A stretch of 64,000 nucleotides of DNA from Streptomyces parvus (GCF_032121415.1 NZ_CP135079.1:5704001-5768000); one strand, 5' to 3'; positions 25,530-33,181 are shown, counted from the first letter of the stretch. The notes: generated by a model from the sequence alone, not told the origin. Numbers and translations: made by a program.

Positions 25530-26443
25530 AGCCGCCTCCCGTAGTCCACCGACCCGCTCGGCGCCTCACCGACCGCCAGCCCCGCCCAGAACTCCTCGCC
25601 CAGCTTCGCCACGTACGCGGCGTGGTCGGCGGTCCCGTACACCCACTCCTCCAGCCATCCCCGCAGCCGCGCCGGGTCCTTGCTGATCGCGGACCAGGCC
25701 CGGTAGAAGGCGTTGTCCCGGTCGTAGTAGCCCTGCGCGAACGACGGGTGCGCGCCGCGCGGGCAGACCACCACCGCGTCCACCGCGTGGGCGGGGACCA
25801 GCGTGCGGTTCGGATCCGCGCGGATCACCTCGTCCGCCACCAGCTCCTCCACCACCACGACCGCCTTCTTGGCCGCGTACACCGCCTCGGCCTGGACCCC
25901 GGTCAGGCCCCAGATCTGGGTGTTGCCCCGGCGGTCGGCACGCTGGGCGTGCACGAACGTCACGTCCGGGTGGACGGGCGGTACGACGTAGATCTCCTCG
26001 GCGGAGCCGTCGGCGGCCGGGTAGGGCGAAGTGACCTTGCGGATACCGGGGTTGACCGAAGGCAGGTCGCTGCCCGCGTAGCTGCGCAGGGGATGGAACG
26101 GCAGCCGCTGCGCACCGGCGAGATACCGGCACACCATCCCGTAGTGGCTGTACTCCTCGAACGCCAGCGGCTCGGGATCGGCATGCTCGATGCGCCGCCG
26201 CAGCTCACCGAGCGAACCGGCGGAGGAGTTGCCCACGAACGAGGAGACCAGCCGCGTCACGCACCCGGCGGCCAGCATCTGGTCGACCACGATGTCCGCC
26301 GTCATCCGGACCACCGTGAGATCCCGGCGGCCCTGCCGGATGATCTCGTGCCCCGCGGCCGTCGGGATGAGATGGGTGAACCCTTCGAGGCTCACGGTGT
26401 CCCCGTCGTGGACGAAAGCGGCGACGGCCTCCCGCATCGACAT
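25526..26443 (-). CDS. pcaI: CoA transferase subunit A (CatI/PcaI type)
   Basis: This 305-residue subunit closely follows Pseudomonas CatI: LREAV-type SMREAVAAFVHDGDTV, then LEGFTHLIPTAAGHEIIRQG, YAGSDLPSVNP and QGYYDRDNAFYRAW. It is the partner of the B subunit in 3-oxoadipate:succinyl-CoA transferase. The start is placed at ATG 26443; upstream in-frame starts up to 26533 exist, but the added residues are low-complexity. It is divergent from the lysR gene and probably controlled by it. Confidence 0.85.
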   Translation of the reverse strand: MSMREAVAAFVHDGDTVSLEGFTHLIPTAAGHEIIRQGRRDLTVVRMTADIVVDQMLAAGCVTRLVSSFVGNSSAGSLGELRRRIEHADPEPLAFEEYSHYGMVCRYLAGAQRLPFHPLRSYAGSDLPSVNPGIRKVTSPYPAADGSAEEIYVVPPVHPDVTFVHAQRADRRGNTQIWGLTGVQAEAVYAAKKAVVVVEELVADEVIRADPNRTLVPAHAVDAVVVCPRGAHPSFAQGYYDRDNAFYRAWSAISKDPARLRGWLEEWVYGTADHAAYVAKLGEEFWAGLAVGEAPSGSVDYGRRL

Positions 26444-26541
26444 GGCCTTGCCGGTCCCTCCGCCCGCCCCGGCCGTCCGCTCCACCGTGTTCCTCACCCT
26501 CCGTATGCGCCGACCCCACGGTGTCAGCACCATTGATGGCT

Positions 26542-26555
26542 GTCCAATACCGAAT
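26542..26555. promoter_or_regulatory. Candidate LysR operator (copy 1)
   Basis: gtccaataccgaat lies between the divergent pcaI and lysR genes. The same element with one mismatch occurs in the opposite orientation before the thiolase (27521-27534), so it is a candidate binding site for the LysR protein at both promoters. Confidence 0.5.
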
Positions 26556-26587
26556 TAGGGTCGGATCGAGACGCCAGGAGTATCACT

Positions 26588-27493
26588 TTGGAACTACGCC
26601 ACCTCAACGCCTTCCTCGCCGTCGCCGAGGAGCTGCACTTCGGCCGGGCCGCCAAGCGGCTCCAGATGGCCCAGCCCCCGCTGAGCCAGCAGATCCGCCA
26701 GTTGGAGAGGGAGCTCGGCGTCCAGCTCTTCCACCGCAACACCCGCTCGGTCCGGCTCACCAGCGCGGGGGAGTCCTTCCTCGAACCGGTACGGACCGTC
26801 CTGGACGACCTGGACACCGCCGTCCGGGCAGCCAGGTCGGCGGGGATCGGCGAGTACGGCCGGGTCGCCATCGGCTTCGCCGGGGCCTCCAGCCACGAGA
26901 CGCTGCCCCGCCTCACCCGCGCCGTACGCGCCGCCCACCCCGGGCTCGAACTCGTCATGACCGGCCAGACGTACGCCAACACCGCACTGTCCCGGGTCGC
27001 CGACGGCTCGCTCGACCTCGGTTTCGTCCGGCTCCCGGTGACCCGGCCCGGCGTCGCCCACCGGGTGATCGACGAGGAGGAGCTGGTCTGCGCCCTGCCT
27101 TTCGACCACCCTCTCGCCCGGCGGGAGACCGTGCCCCTCGCCGTACTCGCCGGCGAACCGTTCGTCACCTTCCCCGCCAACTCCGGCTCCACCGTCCGCG
27201 ACGCCATGACCGAGGCCTGCGAGAGCGCCGGGTTCACCCCGCGCATCGTCCAGGAGGCCCCCGACTCCTACACGATCCTCGCCCTGGTCGCCGCCGGGGT
27301 CGGCGTCACGCTCACGGTCACCTCCGTCCAGCACATCCAGCAGAACGGCCTGGTCTACCGCCCCCTGGCCGGTCCGCCCATCCGCCTCCGCGCCGCCCTG
27401 GCCTGGCGCGCCGACAACCCCTCCGCCGCCCTGCGCGCGGTGCTCGCCGTGGCGGAGGAAGCTCTGCCGACACCCGCGCGTACGCTCAATTGA
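26588..27493 (+). CDS. LysR family transcriptional regulator
   Basis: The 301-residue regulator has the winged HTH (residues 1-60; LRHLNAFLAVAEELHFGRAA, AQPPLSQQIRQLERELG) and a periplasmic-binding-like effector domain (90-295). The closest style is the benzoate/catechol group (CatR, BenM), which respond to muconate or related acids. The TTG start is supported by aggag eight bases before it and by the family N-terminus. It is divergent from the CoA transferase genes and upstream of the thiolase, so it likely controls both. Confidence 0.88.
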   Translation: MELRHLNAFLAVAEELHFGRAAKRLQMAQPPLSQQIRQLERELGVQLFHRNTRSVRLTSAGESFLEPVRTVLDDLDTAVRAARSAGIGEYGRVAIGFAGASSHETLPRLTRAVRAAHPGLELVMTGQTYANTALSRVADGSLDLGFVRLPVTRPGVAHRVIDEEELVCALPFDHPLARRETVPLAVLAGEPFVTFPANSGSTVRDAMTEACESAGFTPRIVQEAPDSYTILALVAAGVGVTLTVTSVQHIQQNGLVYRPLAGPPIRLRAALAWRADNPSAALRAVLAVAEEALPTPARTLN

Positions 27494-27520
27494 GACGCGC
27501 AGCCTCTCAACCCGGTGCGG

Positions 27521-27534
27521 ATTCGATATTGGAC
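27521..27534. promoter_or_regulatory. Candidate LysR operator (copy 2)
   Basis: attcgatattggac is the reverse complement of the element at 26542-26555 with one mismatch. It lies about 100 bases ahead of the thiolase start. Confidence 0.5.
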
Positions 27535-27631
27535 CGACTCAGTGACGCGGTGCGAAGGTCGTGGCACCGCCGAAACTCGTCCACCCCACCGCGCGTCTGT
27601 TCCCCGCCCCCGACCCTTGGGAAGGCCCTCC

Positions 27632-28852
27632 GTGGCGCTCGACGTCGTCATCTGCGAACCCCTGCGCACCCCCATCGGCCGGTTCGGCGGGGCCTTCGCC
27701 CAGCAGAGCCCGGCCGCGCTGGCCGCACGCGTGATCGCGGAGATCGTCACCCGCACCGGCATCGACCCCGACCGGGTCGACGAGGTGATCCTCGGCCACG
27801 CCTACCCGACCAGCGAGGCCCCCGCCATCGGCCGGGTCGCCGCCCTGGACGCCGGACTGCCCACCACGGTCACCGGCTCCCAGATCGACCGGCGCTGCGG
27901 TTCCGGGCTCCAGGCGGTGCTGGACGCGGCGATGCAGATCCGGGCCGGGTTCAGCGACGTCGTGATCGCGGGCGGCGTCGACGTGATGAGCGGCGCCCCC
28001 TACTACACCCATGACGGACGCTGGGGCATCAAGGGCCCCGGCCTCCAGCTCCACGACGCCCTCGCCCGGGGCCGCGTGACCGCCGGAGGCGTCAACCACC
28101 CGGTCCCCGGAGGCATGATCGAGACGGCGGAGAACCTGCGCCGGGAGTACGGCATCAGCCGCGCCGACCAGGACGCGCTGGCGCTGCGCTCCCAGCAGCG
28201 GGCCGCCCGCGCCGCCGCCGAGGGCCGCTTCGACGCGGAGACCGTCCCCGTCACCGTACGCACCCGCAAGGGCGAGACGACGGTCACCGCCGACGAACAC
28301 CCCCGCCCCGACACGACGGCCGGTCAACTCGCCGCCCTGCGACCCGTGATGGCGAAGTCCGACCCGGACGCCACCGTCACCGCGGGCAACGCCAGCGGCC
28401 AGAACGACGCCGCCGCCGCCTGCCTGGTCACCAGCGCCGAGACCGCCGAACGCCTCGGCCTCGCCCCGCTCGTCCGCCTCGTCTCCTTCGCCCGTGCCGG
28501 GGTGCCCGCCGCGACGATGGGCATCGCCCCCGTCACCGCCACCCGCACCGCCCTTGACCGGGCGGGCCTCACGCTCGCCGACCTCGGCCTGATCGAGCTG
28601 AACGAGGCGTTCGCCGCCCAGGTGCTGGCCTGCACACGAGAGTTGGGCCTCGGCGAGAAGGACCACGAGCAGCGGATCAACGTCAACGGTTCGGGCATCT
28701 CACTGGGCCACCCGGTCGGCGCCACCGGGGCCCGCATCCTCGCCACCCTCACCCGCGAACTCCATCGCCGCGAGGCCCGGTACGGCCTGGAGACGATGTG
28801 CATCGGCGGCGGCCAGGGCCTCGCCGCGGTCTTCGAACGCATCGCGGACTGA
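27632..28852 (+). CDS. pcaF: Thiolase, probable 3-oxoadipyl-CoA thiolase
   Basis: The 406-residue thiolase has the nucleophilic Cys in GSQIDRRCGSGLQAV (about residue 90), the His in NVNGSGISLGHPVGATGAR and the second Cys in ETMCIGGGQG. It cleaves 3-oxoadipyl-CoA with CoA to succinyl-CoA and acetyl-CoA, or acts as a general acetyl-CoA acetyltransferase; the neighbouring CoA transferase favours the former. The GTG at 27632 has gggaagg seven bases upstream. A possible LysR site lies in its promoter. Confidence 0.88.
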   Translation: MALDVVICEPLRTPIGRFGGAFAQQSPAALAARVIAEIVTRTGIDPDRVDEVILGHAYPTSEAPAIGRVAALDAGLPTTVTGSQIDRRCGSGLQAVLDAAMQIRAGFSDVVIAGGVDVMSGAPYYTHDGRWGIKGPGLQLHDALARGRVTAGGVNHPVPGGMIETAENLRREYGISRADQDALALRSQQRAARAAAEGRFDAETVPVTVRTRKGETTVTADEHPRPDTTAGQLAALRPVMAKSDPDATVTAGNASGQNDAAAACLVTSAETAERLGLAPLVRLVSFARAGVPAATMGIAPVTATRTALDRAGLTLADLGLIELNEAFAAQVLACTRELGLGEKDHEQRINVNGSGISLGHPVGATGARILATLTRELHRREARYGLETMCIGGGQGLAAVFERIAD

Positions 28853-28874
28853 TGGCCGTTCGCGTGGAGCCGCC

Positions 28875-29057
28875 TCACCGGAAGACGGCCGCCTCCGACC
28901 CCGCATCCGGTTCGGGGCGCCGCACCGTCGAGGAGGCGGAGGCGGTCGGGCCCTCCGGCGTGGTCGCTGCGGCCGGTTCGGCGGCCTCCCCGGACTCCTC
29001 GTAGAGGTGGTGCCACGTCCCGGCCGGCACCCCGCGGAACCGCGGCGCCGACGTCAT
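28875..29057 (-). CDS. Hypothetical 60-residue protein
   Basis: This small ORF starts MTSAPRFRGVPAGTWHHLYE and continues as a Pro/Ala/Glu-rich, probably disordered tail. Only about four of 60 codons end in A or T, which supports coding. ggtgg lies about five bases before the ATG. It converges on the thiolase gene (22 bases between stops). No family is recognised. Confidence 0.5.
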   Translation of the reverse strand: MTSAPRFRGVPAGTWHHLYEESGEAAEPAAATTPEGPTASASSTVRRPEPDAGSEAAVFR

Positions 29058-29113
29058 CGTTCCACCGCCCGGTCCGGTCTTCCCGGTGAGCGGCCGCCGC
29101 ACACGCAGAAGGC

Positions 29114-29143
29114 CCGGCCGGACAGTCCCCGCTGTCCGGCCGG
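29114..29143 (-). terminator. Terminator of the chaplin gene
   Basis: There is a perfect 12-base stem (29114-29125 with 29132-29143) and a six-base loop, beginning 26 bases beyond the chaplin stop codon on the minus strand. Confidence 0.7.
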
Positions 29144-29168
29144 ACCTGGTTCTTCCGCAGGAGCTCTA

Positions 29169-29816
29169 TCAGTCCCGTGCGTTGCGGGTGCGGCGCATCA
29201 GCACCGCACCGCCGAGCAGGAGCGCGGCGCTCGCGCCGGCGGCCAGGCCCAGGTCGGCGGCGCCGGTGTCGGCCAGGTGCGCACCCGGGGTGTTGGACCC
29301 CGGCGTGCCGGCCCCGGGAGTGTCCGAGCCCGGCGTGTCGGTACCGGGGGTGTCGGTCGGCGGCTCGTCGACGGGCGGCTGCTCCACGGGCGGCTCGTCG
29401 ACGGGCGGCTCGTCGACCGGCGGCTCGTCCACGGGCGGCTCGTCGACCGGCGGCTCGTCCACGGGCGGCTCGTCCACCGGCGGCTCGTCCACGGGCGGCT
29501 CGTCCACCGGGGGCTCGTCCACCGGGGGCTCGTCCACCGGCGGCTTGACCGGCGGGTGTTCGTGCTTCGGGCTGTCGGCGTTCACGCACTTGTTGCCGAA
29601 GGCCGGGTTCAGCAGAGCGATCACATTGACGGTGTTGCCGCACACATTGACCGGGACGTGCACCGGCACCTGGACGGCGTTGCCCGAACCGACCCCCGGC
29701 GAACCGACGGCCGCGCCCTCGGCCGACGCATCGGCGTGCGCCGTGCCGCCCACCGCCGCCAGGAGGCCGGAGGCGGCCGCCATGACGATCATGCTCTTGT
29801 TCAAGACCTGTCGCAT
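29169..29816 (-). CDS. Long chaplin with sortase signal
   Basis: This 215-residue surface protein has a signal peptide (residues 1-28, ending TAHAD) and one chaplin domain (about 30-80; GNAVQVPVHVPVNVCGNTVN, NPAFGNKCVNA) with Cys59 and Cys77 forming the family disulfide. A PPVDE repeat stalk of eleven copies follows, then a Thr/Pro/Gly linker. The sorting signal is LADTG, a hydrophobic segment and MRRTRNARD. LAxTG signals are used by Streptomyces class E sortases, so it should be linked to the wall and anchor short chaplins and rodlins on aerial hyphae. aaaggg precedes the ATG. One chaplin domain, rather than the usual two of ChpA-C, is notable. Confidence 0.9.
   Translation of the reverse strand: MRQVLNKSMIVMAAASGLLAAVGGTAHADASAEGAAVGSPGVGSGNAVQVPVHVPVNVCGNTVNVIALLNPAFGNKCVNADSPKHEHPPVKPPVDEPPVDEPPVDEPPVDEPPVDEPPVDEPPVDEPPVDEPPVDEPPVDEPPVEQPPVDEPPTDTPGTDTPGSDTPGAGTPGSNTPGAHLADTGAADLGLAAGASAALLLGGAVLMRRTRNARD
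29361..29547. repeat. 15-base tandem repeat encoding PPVDE
   Basis: Eleven PPVDE codings (one separated by a PPVEQ variant) make a near-perfect 15-base array inside the chaplin gene. It forms a rigid, proline-rich stalk. Such arrays change copy number by slippage. Confidence 0.85.
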
Positions 29817-30375
29817 TACTTGCCCTTTCTTAGGACATTCGCGAGGACATCGCGTGGGTGCTTCGCGCGCGGACAACGGGAAGCCATCGGGCGGAGCCGT
29901 TGCACAGCCGGATCCGGCGGGAAGCCGTGATGGTGAAAGTGGTGGAGACGTGCGCGCTGGACGACTGCCATAACGACACAGACGTCAGGCGGGAAACTTG
30001 GAGTTGCGGGGAAATTGTGTAATCACCCGAACGGGTGGTGTCGCCGCATCCCGCCCATCCCGGTTCACAGAACAAGAAAAACGATTCGCCCTCAACTGTG
30101 CTGTTCGCCGCCGGTGTTGACCGCGTTCGGGTATCCGCCGCGGCTGTGGTGCGGTGTCAGGGGCATCGGCGCTCGCCCACCCGTTCGGGCGAAATGAGGC
30201 GGAGAGGCCTGTGCAATTTCTTCACGAACGCGCTTCCGTACGAAATCGCCGCACGGAGGGGAGGCGGGCGATCTCCTCGTGTCCGGCATTCGGGTGAATG
30301 GGCGGAACCTAACGTCGTGTGCTGAGTTGACCAGGGGGCTCCGCCGCGGGGCAACCAGTACGAGAAGGGTTAATC
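29817..30375. other. Divergent intergenic region of chaplin and first rodlin
   Basis: These 559 bases hold no supported gene and are less GC-rich than their surroundings. They contain a palindrome cacccgaacgggtg (30024-30037), a similar copy cacccgttcgggcg (30178-30191) and a promoter-like pair before the rodlin (30303-30330). A control region for both genes is likely. Confidence 0.55.
30303..30330 (+). promoter_or_regulatory. Promoter-like CGGAAC-N16-AGTTGA before rodlin 1
   Basis: CGGAAC and AGTTGA are separated by exactly 16 bases and lie 45 bases ahead of the rodlin start. This resembles the sigma-BldN promoter (CGTAAC-N16-CGTTGA, as I recall it), which drives chaplin and rodlin genes. 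Confidence 0.5.
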
Positions 30376-30777
30376 GTGATCAAGAAGGTTCTGGCTACGG
30401 GCGCTGTCGCCGCCTCCATCCTCGGTCTCGGCGCGACGCAGGCCATGGCCATCGCCAACGACGGCGGCACCACCTCGGTCAACGGCAACGGCGCCTCGCA
30501 GTCGTACGGCAACTCCGAGACCCACGGTGACTGGAGCCCGCAGTTCGCGCTCGTCCAGGGCTCGCTGAACAAGCCCTGCATCGCCCTCCCGGCCAAGGCG
30601 AACATCGGTTCGCTCGTCGGCCTCGTGCCGGTCGCGGTCCAGGACATCAACGTCCTGTCCTCCCCGCAGAACCAGCAGTGCACCGAGAATTCCACCCAGG
30701 CCAAGGGCGACGAGGCGCTGTCGCACATCCTGGAGGACATCCCGATCCTCTCCGGCAACGGCGTCGGCAACAACTGA
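30376..30777 (+). CDS. Rodlin 1
   Basis: The 133-residue secreted rodlin has a signal peptide (1-26, MIKKVLATGAVAASILGLGA), then NGNGASQSYGNSETHGDWSP, GSLNKPCIALP and NVLSSPQNQQCTENSTQAKG, ending in a conserved LSGNG tail. The two Cys probably pair. Rodlins (RdlA/RdlB) arrange chaplin fibrils into the paired rodlets of aerial hyphae and spores. The start is GTG with gaaggg seven bases upstream. It is closest to rodlin 2 in this locus. Confidence 0.9.
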   Translation: MIKKVLATGAVAASILGLGATQAMAIANDGGTTSVNGNGASQSYGNSETHGDWSPQFALVQGSLNKPCIALPAKANIGSLVGLVPVAVQDINVLSSPQNQQCTENSTQAKGDEALSHILEDIPILSGNGVGNN

Positions 30778-30794
30778 CCCGCAGCCGCCCTACT

Positions 30795-30839
30795 CGGGCC
30801 CGGGCCCTCGGCGTTCCTCCACCGAGCGGCCCGGGCCCG
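30795..30839 (+). terminator. Terminator of rodlin 1
   Basis: There is a 12-base stem (cgggcccgggcc at 30795-30806 with 30828-30839) continued by a five-base inner stem (ctcgg/ccgag). It starts 18 bases after the rodlin stop and is followed by ttgctttcc. Confidence 0.75.
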
Positions 30840-30924
30840 TTGCTTTCCCGGCACGCGGCTGCGGCATTCGGGCGGATACCCGGAAAACCGCCCGGTGAAA
30901 AGTTCTGATTCCGGACGTTCATCG

Positions 30925-31131
30925 TTACGTAGGACAGCGCAGGAGTCGGGAGCGGTGCAGTTTCCGGCCCGGGCGGGGCACGACAGTCGTGACCGCACCG
31001 GACTCCGCCGAGGAAAGGAAGAACCGTGAAGCAATGGCTTCGGCGCCCGAGTCGGCCATGGCCGACTCGGCGACGCCCATCGCCATGAACGTACCGGCGG
31101 CGACGGCGGCAAGCTTGGTGAACCGGCACAT
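30925..31131 (-). pseudogene. Remnant of a secreted protein (signal peptide plus decayed tail)
   Basis: On the minus strand a 68-residue frame starts MCRFTKLAAVAAGTFMAMGV and continues AESAMADSGAEAIAS, which looks like a complete Streptomyces signal peptide and cleavage site followed by a chaplin-like ADSGA start. After that the codon use degrades (ATT GCT TCA) and the sequence has no recognisable domain. No ribosome binding site is seen. It may be the leftover of a short chaplin such as ChpD, which sits beside rodlins in S. coelicolor, but no VPVHVPVN motif survives in any frame. Confidence 0.35.
31047..31070. repeat. 24-base perfect palindrome
   Basis: Two 12-base halves (CCGAGTCGGCCA and TGGCCGACTCGG) make a fully self-complementary site. 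It lies between rodlin 1 and the small secreted gene, inside the signal-peptide remnant of the opposite strand. It could be an operator or cruciform, or a by-product of the coding remnant. Confidence 0.55.
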
Positions 31132-31251
31132 GCCGCCCGGGGTCTTTTCGCTGCCCGAGGGGCCTGACTTCCCCGACCGCCCCGGCTCCATGGATTCGTG
31201 AACGGCGCCGGAGAAATTCCGCGTCCCGCAGTTTCCCGGGAGCGGCCTGAT

Positions 31252-31261
31252 CGTTGATCAG
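31252..31261 (+). promoter_or_regulatory. Promoter core CGTTGATCAG before the small secreted gene
   Basis: This shares GTTGAYCAG with the -10 regions of rodlin 1 (AGTTGACCAG) and rodlin 3 (AGTTGATCAG). It lies about 100 bases ahead of the GTG at 31354. No matching -35 box is seen. Confidence 0.4.
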
Positions 31262-31353
31262 GGAGAAAGCGGCAGAAGTCACAGGCAAAGAAGGCTTGTG
31301 TGCGGCACGGAGACGTGACCGAAGCAGACGCCGCGCAGAAGGGAACCAGAAAA

Positions 31354-31644
31354 GTGAAGTACGCGAAGACCGCCGCCCTCGTTGTCGGTTCCGTGGCTGC
31401 CCTCGGATCGGCCGCTCCTGCCTTCGCGGCTCCCACGCCGACGGCCCCCAACTTCAGCCTCGACAGCGGCCTCAACCAGGTGATGGCCAGTGCCCCGCAG
31501 GTCGTCGACCCGCTGGTGGACACGGCCGCCGAGACCACCGAGACGCTCGCGGAGGACGGCACGGTCGGCAAGCTGGCGGGCCAGGCAACCGGTGTGGCCG
31601 AGGGCGCCGCCCCGCTGCTCGGCGGGGTTCCCCTCGGCGGCTGA
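31354..31644 (+). CDS. Small secreted protein between rodlins
   Basis: This 96-residue protein has a signal peptide (KYAKTAALVVGSVAALGSAA, cleavage near residue 24 after PAFAA). The mature part of about 72 residues has no Cys (NFSLDSGLNQVMASAPQVVD, then a Thr/Glu helix and a Gly-rich end GGVPLGG). It is probably amphipathic and helical. No family is recognised. GTG start with aaggga nine bases upstream. It lies 69 bases ahead of rodlin 2 with no hairpin between, so it is likely co-transcribed with it and may be a surface-layer partner. Confidence 0.75.
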   Translation: MKYAKTAALVVGSVAALGSAAPAFAAPTPTAPNFSLDSGLNQVMASAPQVVDPLVDTAAETTETLAEDGTVGKLAGQATGVAEGAAPLLGGVPLGG

Positions 31645-31713
31645 CCGCCGCGCCTCGACCATCCCTCCGGGCTTCTCCGCCTGATACGCATCACTTTCCA
31701 GAAGGGCTCTTCC

Positions 31714-32124
31714 ATGTTCAAGAAGTTCATGTCCTCGGCGGCCGTCGCCGTTTCCATCGTCGGCGTCTCCGCCGCGGTCGCCCCGTCCGCCATGGCCATC
31801 GCCAACGACGGCGGCACCACCACGGTCAACGGCAACGGCGCCTCCCAGGCGTACGGCAACTCCGAGACCCACGGCGACTGGAGCCCGCAGTTCGCGCTCA
31901 TCCAGGGCTCGCTGAACAAGCCCTGCATCGCCCTCCCGGCCAAGGCGAACGTCGGCTCGCTGCTCGGCGTCGTGCCGATCTCCGTCCAGGACATCAACGT
32001 CCTGTCCTCCCCGCAGAACCAGCAGTGCACCGAGAACTCCACCCAGGCCAAGGGTGACGAGGCCCTGTCGCACCTGCTGAACGACATTCCGATCCTCTCG
32101 GGCAACGGTGCCGGCAACAACTGA
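31714..32124 (+). CDS. Rodlin 2
   Basis: This 136-residue rodlin is almost the same as rodlin 1 from NDGGTT to the end (identical GDWSPQFAL, SLNKPCIALPAKAN, NVLSSPQNQQCTENSTQAKG). Its signal peptide differs (MFKKFMSSAAVAVSIVGVSA). gaaggg lies eight bases before the ATG. It has no obvious promoter of its own and probably shares the transcript of the small secreted gene. The strong identity suggests recent duplication or gene conversion. Confidence 0.9.
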   Translation: MFKKFMSSAAVAVSIVGVSAAVAPSAMAIANDGGTTTVNGNGASQAYGNSETHGDWSPQFALIQGSLNKPCIALPAKANVGSLLGVVPISVQDINVLSSPQNQQCTENSTQAKGDEALSHLLNDIPILSGNGAGNN

Positions 32125-32311
32125 GACCGCGTGACCCCGGTCCGCTCCCGGTGACCACCTGGGGCCGGTCCATCCGTACGGCGACCGTTCTTCGCCGGAC
32201 CGGACGGGCCGGCCCCTCGTCGTGTCCCGATGTCTCCCGTAGGGGCAACCGGTTGGGCCGGATGCCGTAACCCCGGCTGACGGTCCTGGCCGGGCCGGGT
32301 AGGGCATCGGC

Positions 32312-32533
32312 ATGGATCCGTACGACAGTCAGACCCCGCAGAGCTCCGAACGGTGGCCCGCGCCGGGCGGCGGCACACCGATCTACGACCGGCTCGTCGC
32401 CGAATGGCAGACGGCGGGCGGCCACCACCCCCTGGCGGAACCGCAGCCCGGCCCCGCCCCACGCCGCGGTGGATTCGTGCCGGCGGCGCGCACCGCGGAC
32501 CAGATCCCCGGGCCTGAGACGCCCGGAAAGTGA
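32312..32533 (+). CDS. Small hydrophilic protein of unknown function
   Basis: The 73-residue, Pro-rich, probably disordered cytoplasmic protein starts MDPYDSQTPQSSERWPAPGG and carries TPIYDRLVAEW, a motif I recall from small uncharacterised Streptomyces proteins. It has no membrane segment or Cys. tagggcat precedes the ATG (possible -10, leaderless). It lies between rodlins 2 and 3. Confidence 0.65.
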   Translation: MDPYDSQTPQSSERWPAPGGGTPIYDRLVAEWQTAGGHHPLAEPQPGPAPRRGGFVPAARTADQIPGPETPGK

Positions 32534-32581
32534 CCAGAAGCGTCGACCTTGCGCCGGAACGAACCCATATGAGTGGTACTG

Positions 32582-32610
32582 CGCAACCGATCAGGGTCAG
32601 CGGCAGTTGA
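32582..32610 (+). promoter_or_regulatory. Promoter-like CGCAAC-N17-AGTTGA before rodlin 3
   Basis: CGCAAC (32582-32587) and AGTTGA (32605-32610) are 17 bases apart and lie 41 bases ahead of the rodlin 3 ATG. It matches the arrangement before rodlin 1 and the recalled sigma-BldN consensus. Confidence 0.5.
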
Positions 32611-32651
32611 TCAGTACGTTCCACAACGGGACGCTCCGAAAGGTGAAGTTG

Positions 32652-33059
32652 ATGAAGAAGATGATGGCCGGCGCTGCAGTGGCCGTGTCCCTGCTCGGTC
32701 TGTCCGCAGTCGCGGCTCCCACGGCCATGGCGATCGGCAACGACGGCGGCACCACCACGGTCAACGGGAACGGTGCCGAGTCGGAGATCGGCAACGCGGA
32801 GACGGAGGGCGACTGGAGCCCGCAGAACCAGCTCGTTCAGGGCACCCTGAACAAGCTCTGCGTCGGCCTGCCCCTCAAGGCGAACGTCGGCTCGCTCGTC
32901 GGCCTCGTGCCGGTCGCGGTCCAGGACGTCAACGTCCTGTCCAACCCGCAGAACCAGCAGTGCGCCGACAACTCCACCCAGGCCAAGGGCGACGAGCCGC
33001 TGTCGCACATCCTGGACGACATCCCGGTCCTCTCGGGCAACGGCGTCGGCAACAACTGA
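32652..33059 (+). CDS. Rodlin 3 (divergent copy)
   Basis: This 135-residue rodlin has a signal peptide (MKKMMAGAAVAVSLLGLSAV) and the family motifs NGNGAESEIGNAETEGDWSP, GTLNKLCVGLP and NVLSNPQNQQCADNSTQAKG. It differs from the other two mainly in the first half of the mature protein. It has its own promoter-like element (32582-32610) and a terminator (33087-33118). An in-frame GTG three codons upstream is possible; the ATG has aaaggtg before it. Confidence 0.9.
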   Translation: MKKMMAGAAVAVSLLGLSAVAAPTAMAIGNDGGTTTVNGNGAESEIGNAETEGDWSPQNQLVQGTLNKLCVGLPLKANVGSLVGLVPVAVQDVNVLSNPQNQQCADNSTQAKGDEPLSHILDDIPVLSGNGVGNN

Positions 33060-33086
33060 CGCACCACGGCCTGACGCAGTCGGCGC

Positions 33087-33118
33087 GGGCGGTCCGAGGG
33101 TCACTCCTCGGGCCGCCC
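33087..33118 (+). terminator. Terminator of rodlin 3
   Basis: There is a 13-base stem with one G-U pair (33087-33099 with 33106-33118) and a six-base loop, followed by gttctcgtttt. Confidence 0.8.
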
Positions 33119-33181
33119 GTTCTCGTTTTGCGCGGTGCCGCACCCGCCAGAGCGGCGGGCGCACGGCATCGCGCACACGAT

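Noticed and set aside
29361..29547. Short regular repeats considered as a CRISPR array
   Set aside because: The 15-base period has no unique spacers and encodes PPVDE in frame inside the chaplin stalk.
30925..31131. Annotation as an intact chaplin
   Set aside because: The VPVHVPVN and NPAFGN motifs are absent in all frames after the signal peptide.
30309..33176. 955-codon open frame opposite the rodlins
   Set aside because: It runs antisense across three real rodlins and several hairpins, with no domain signal; it repeats itself only because the rodlins are paralogues.
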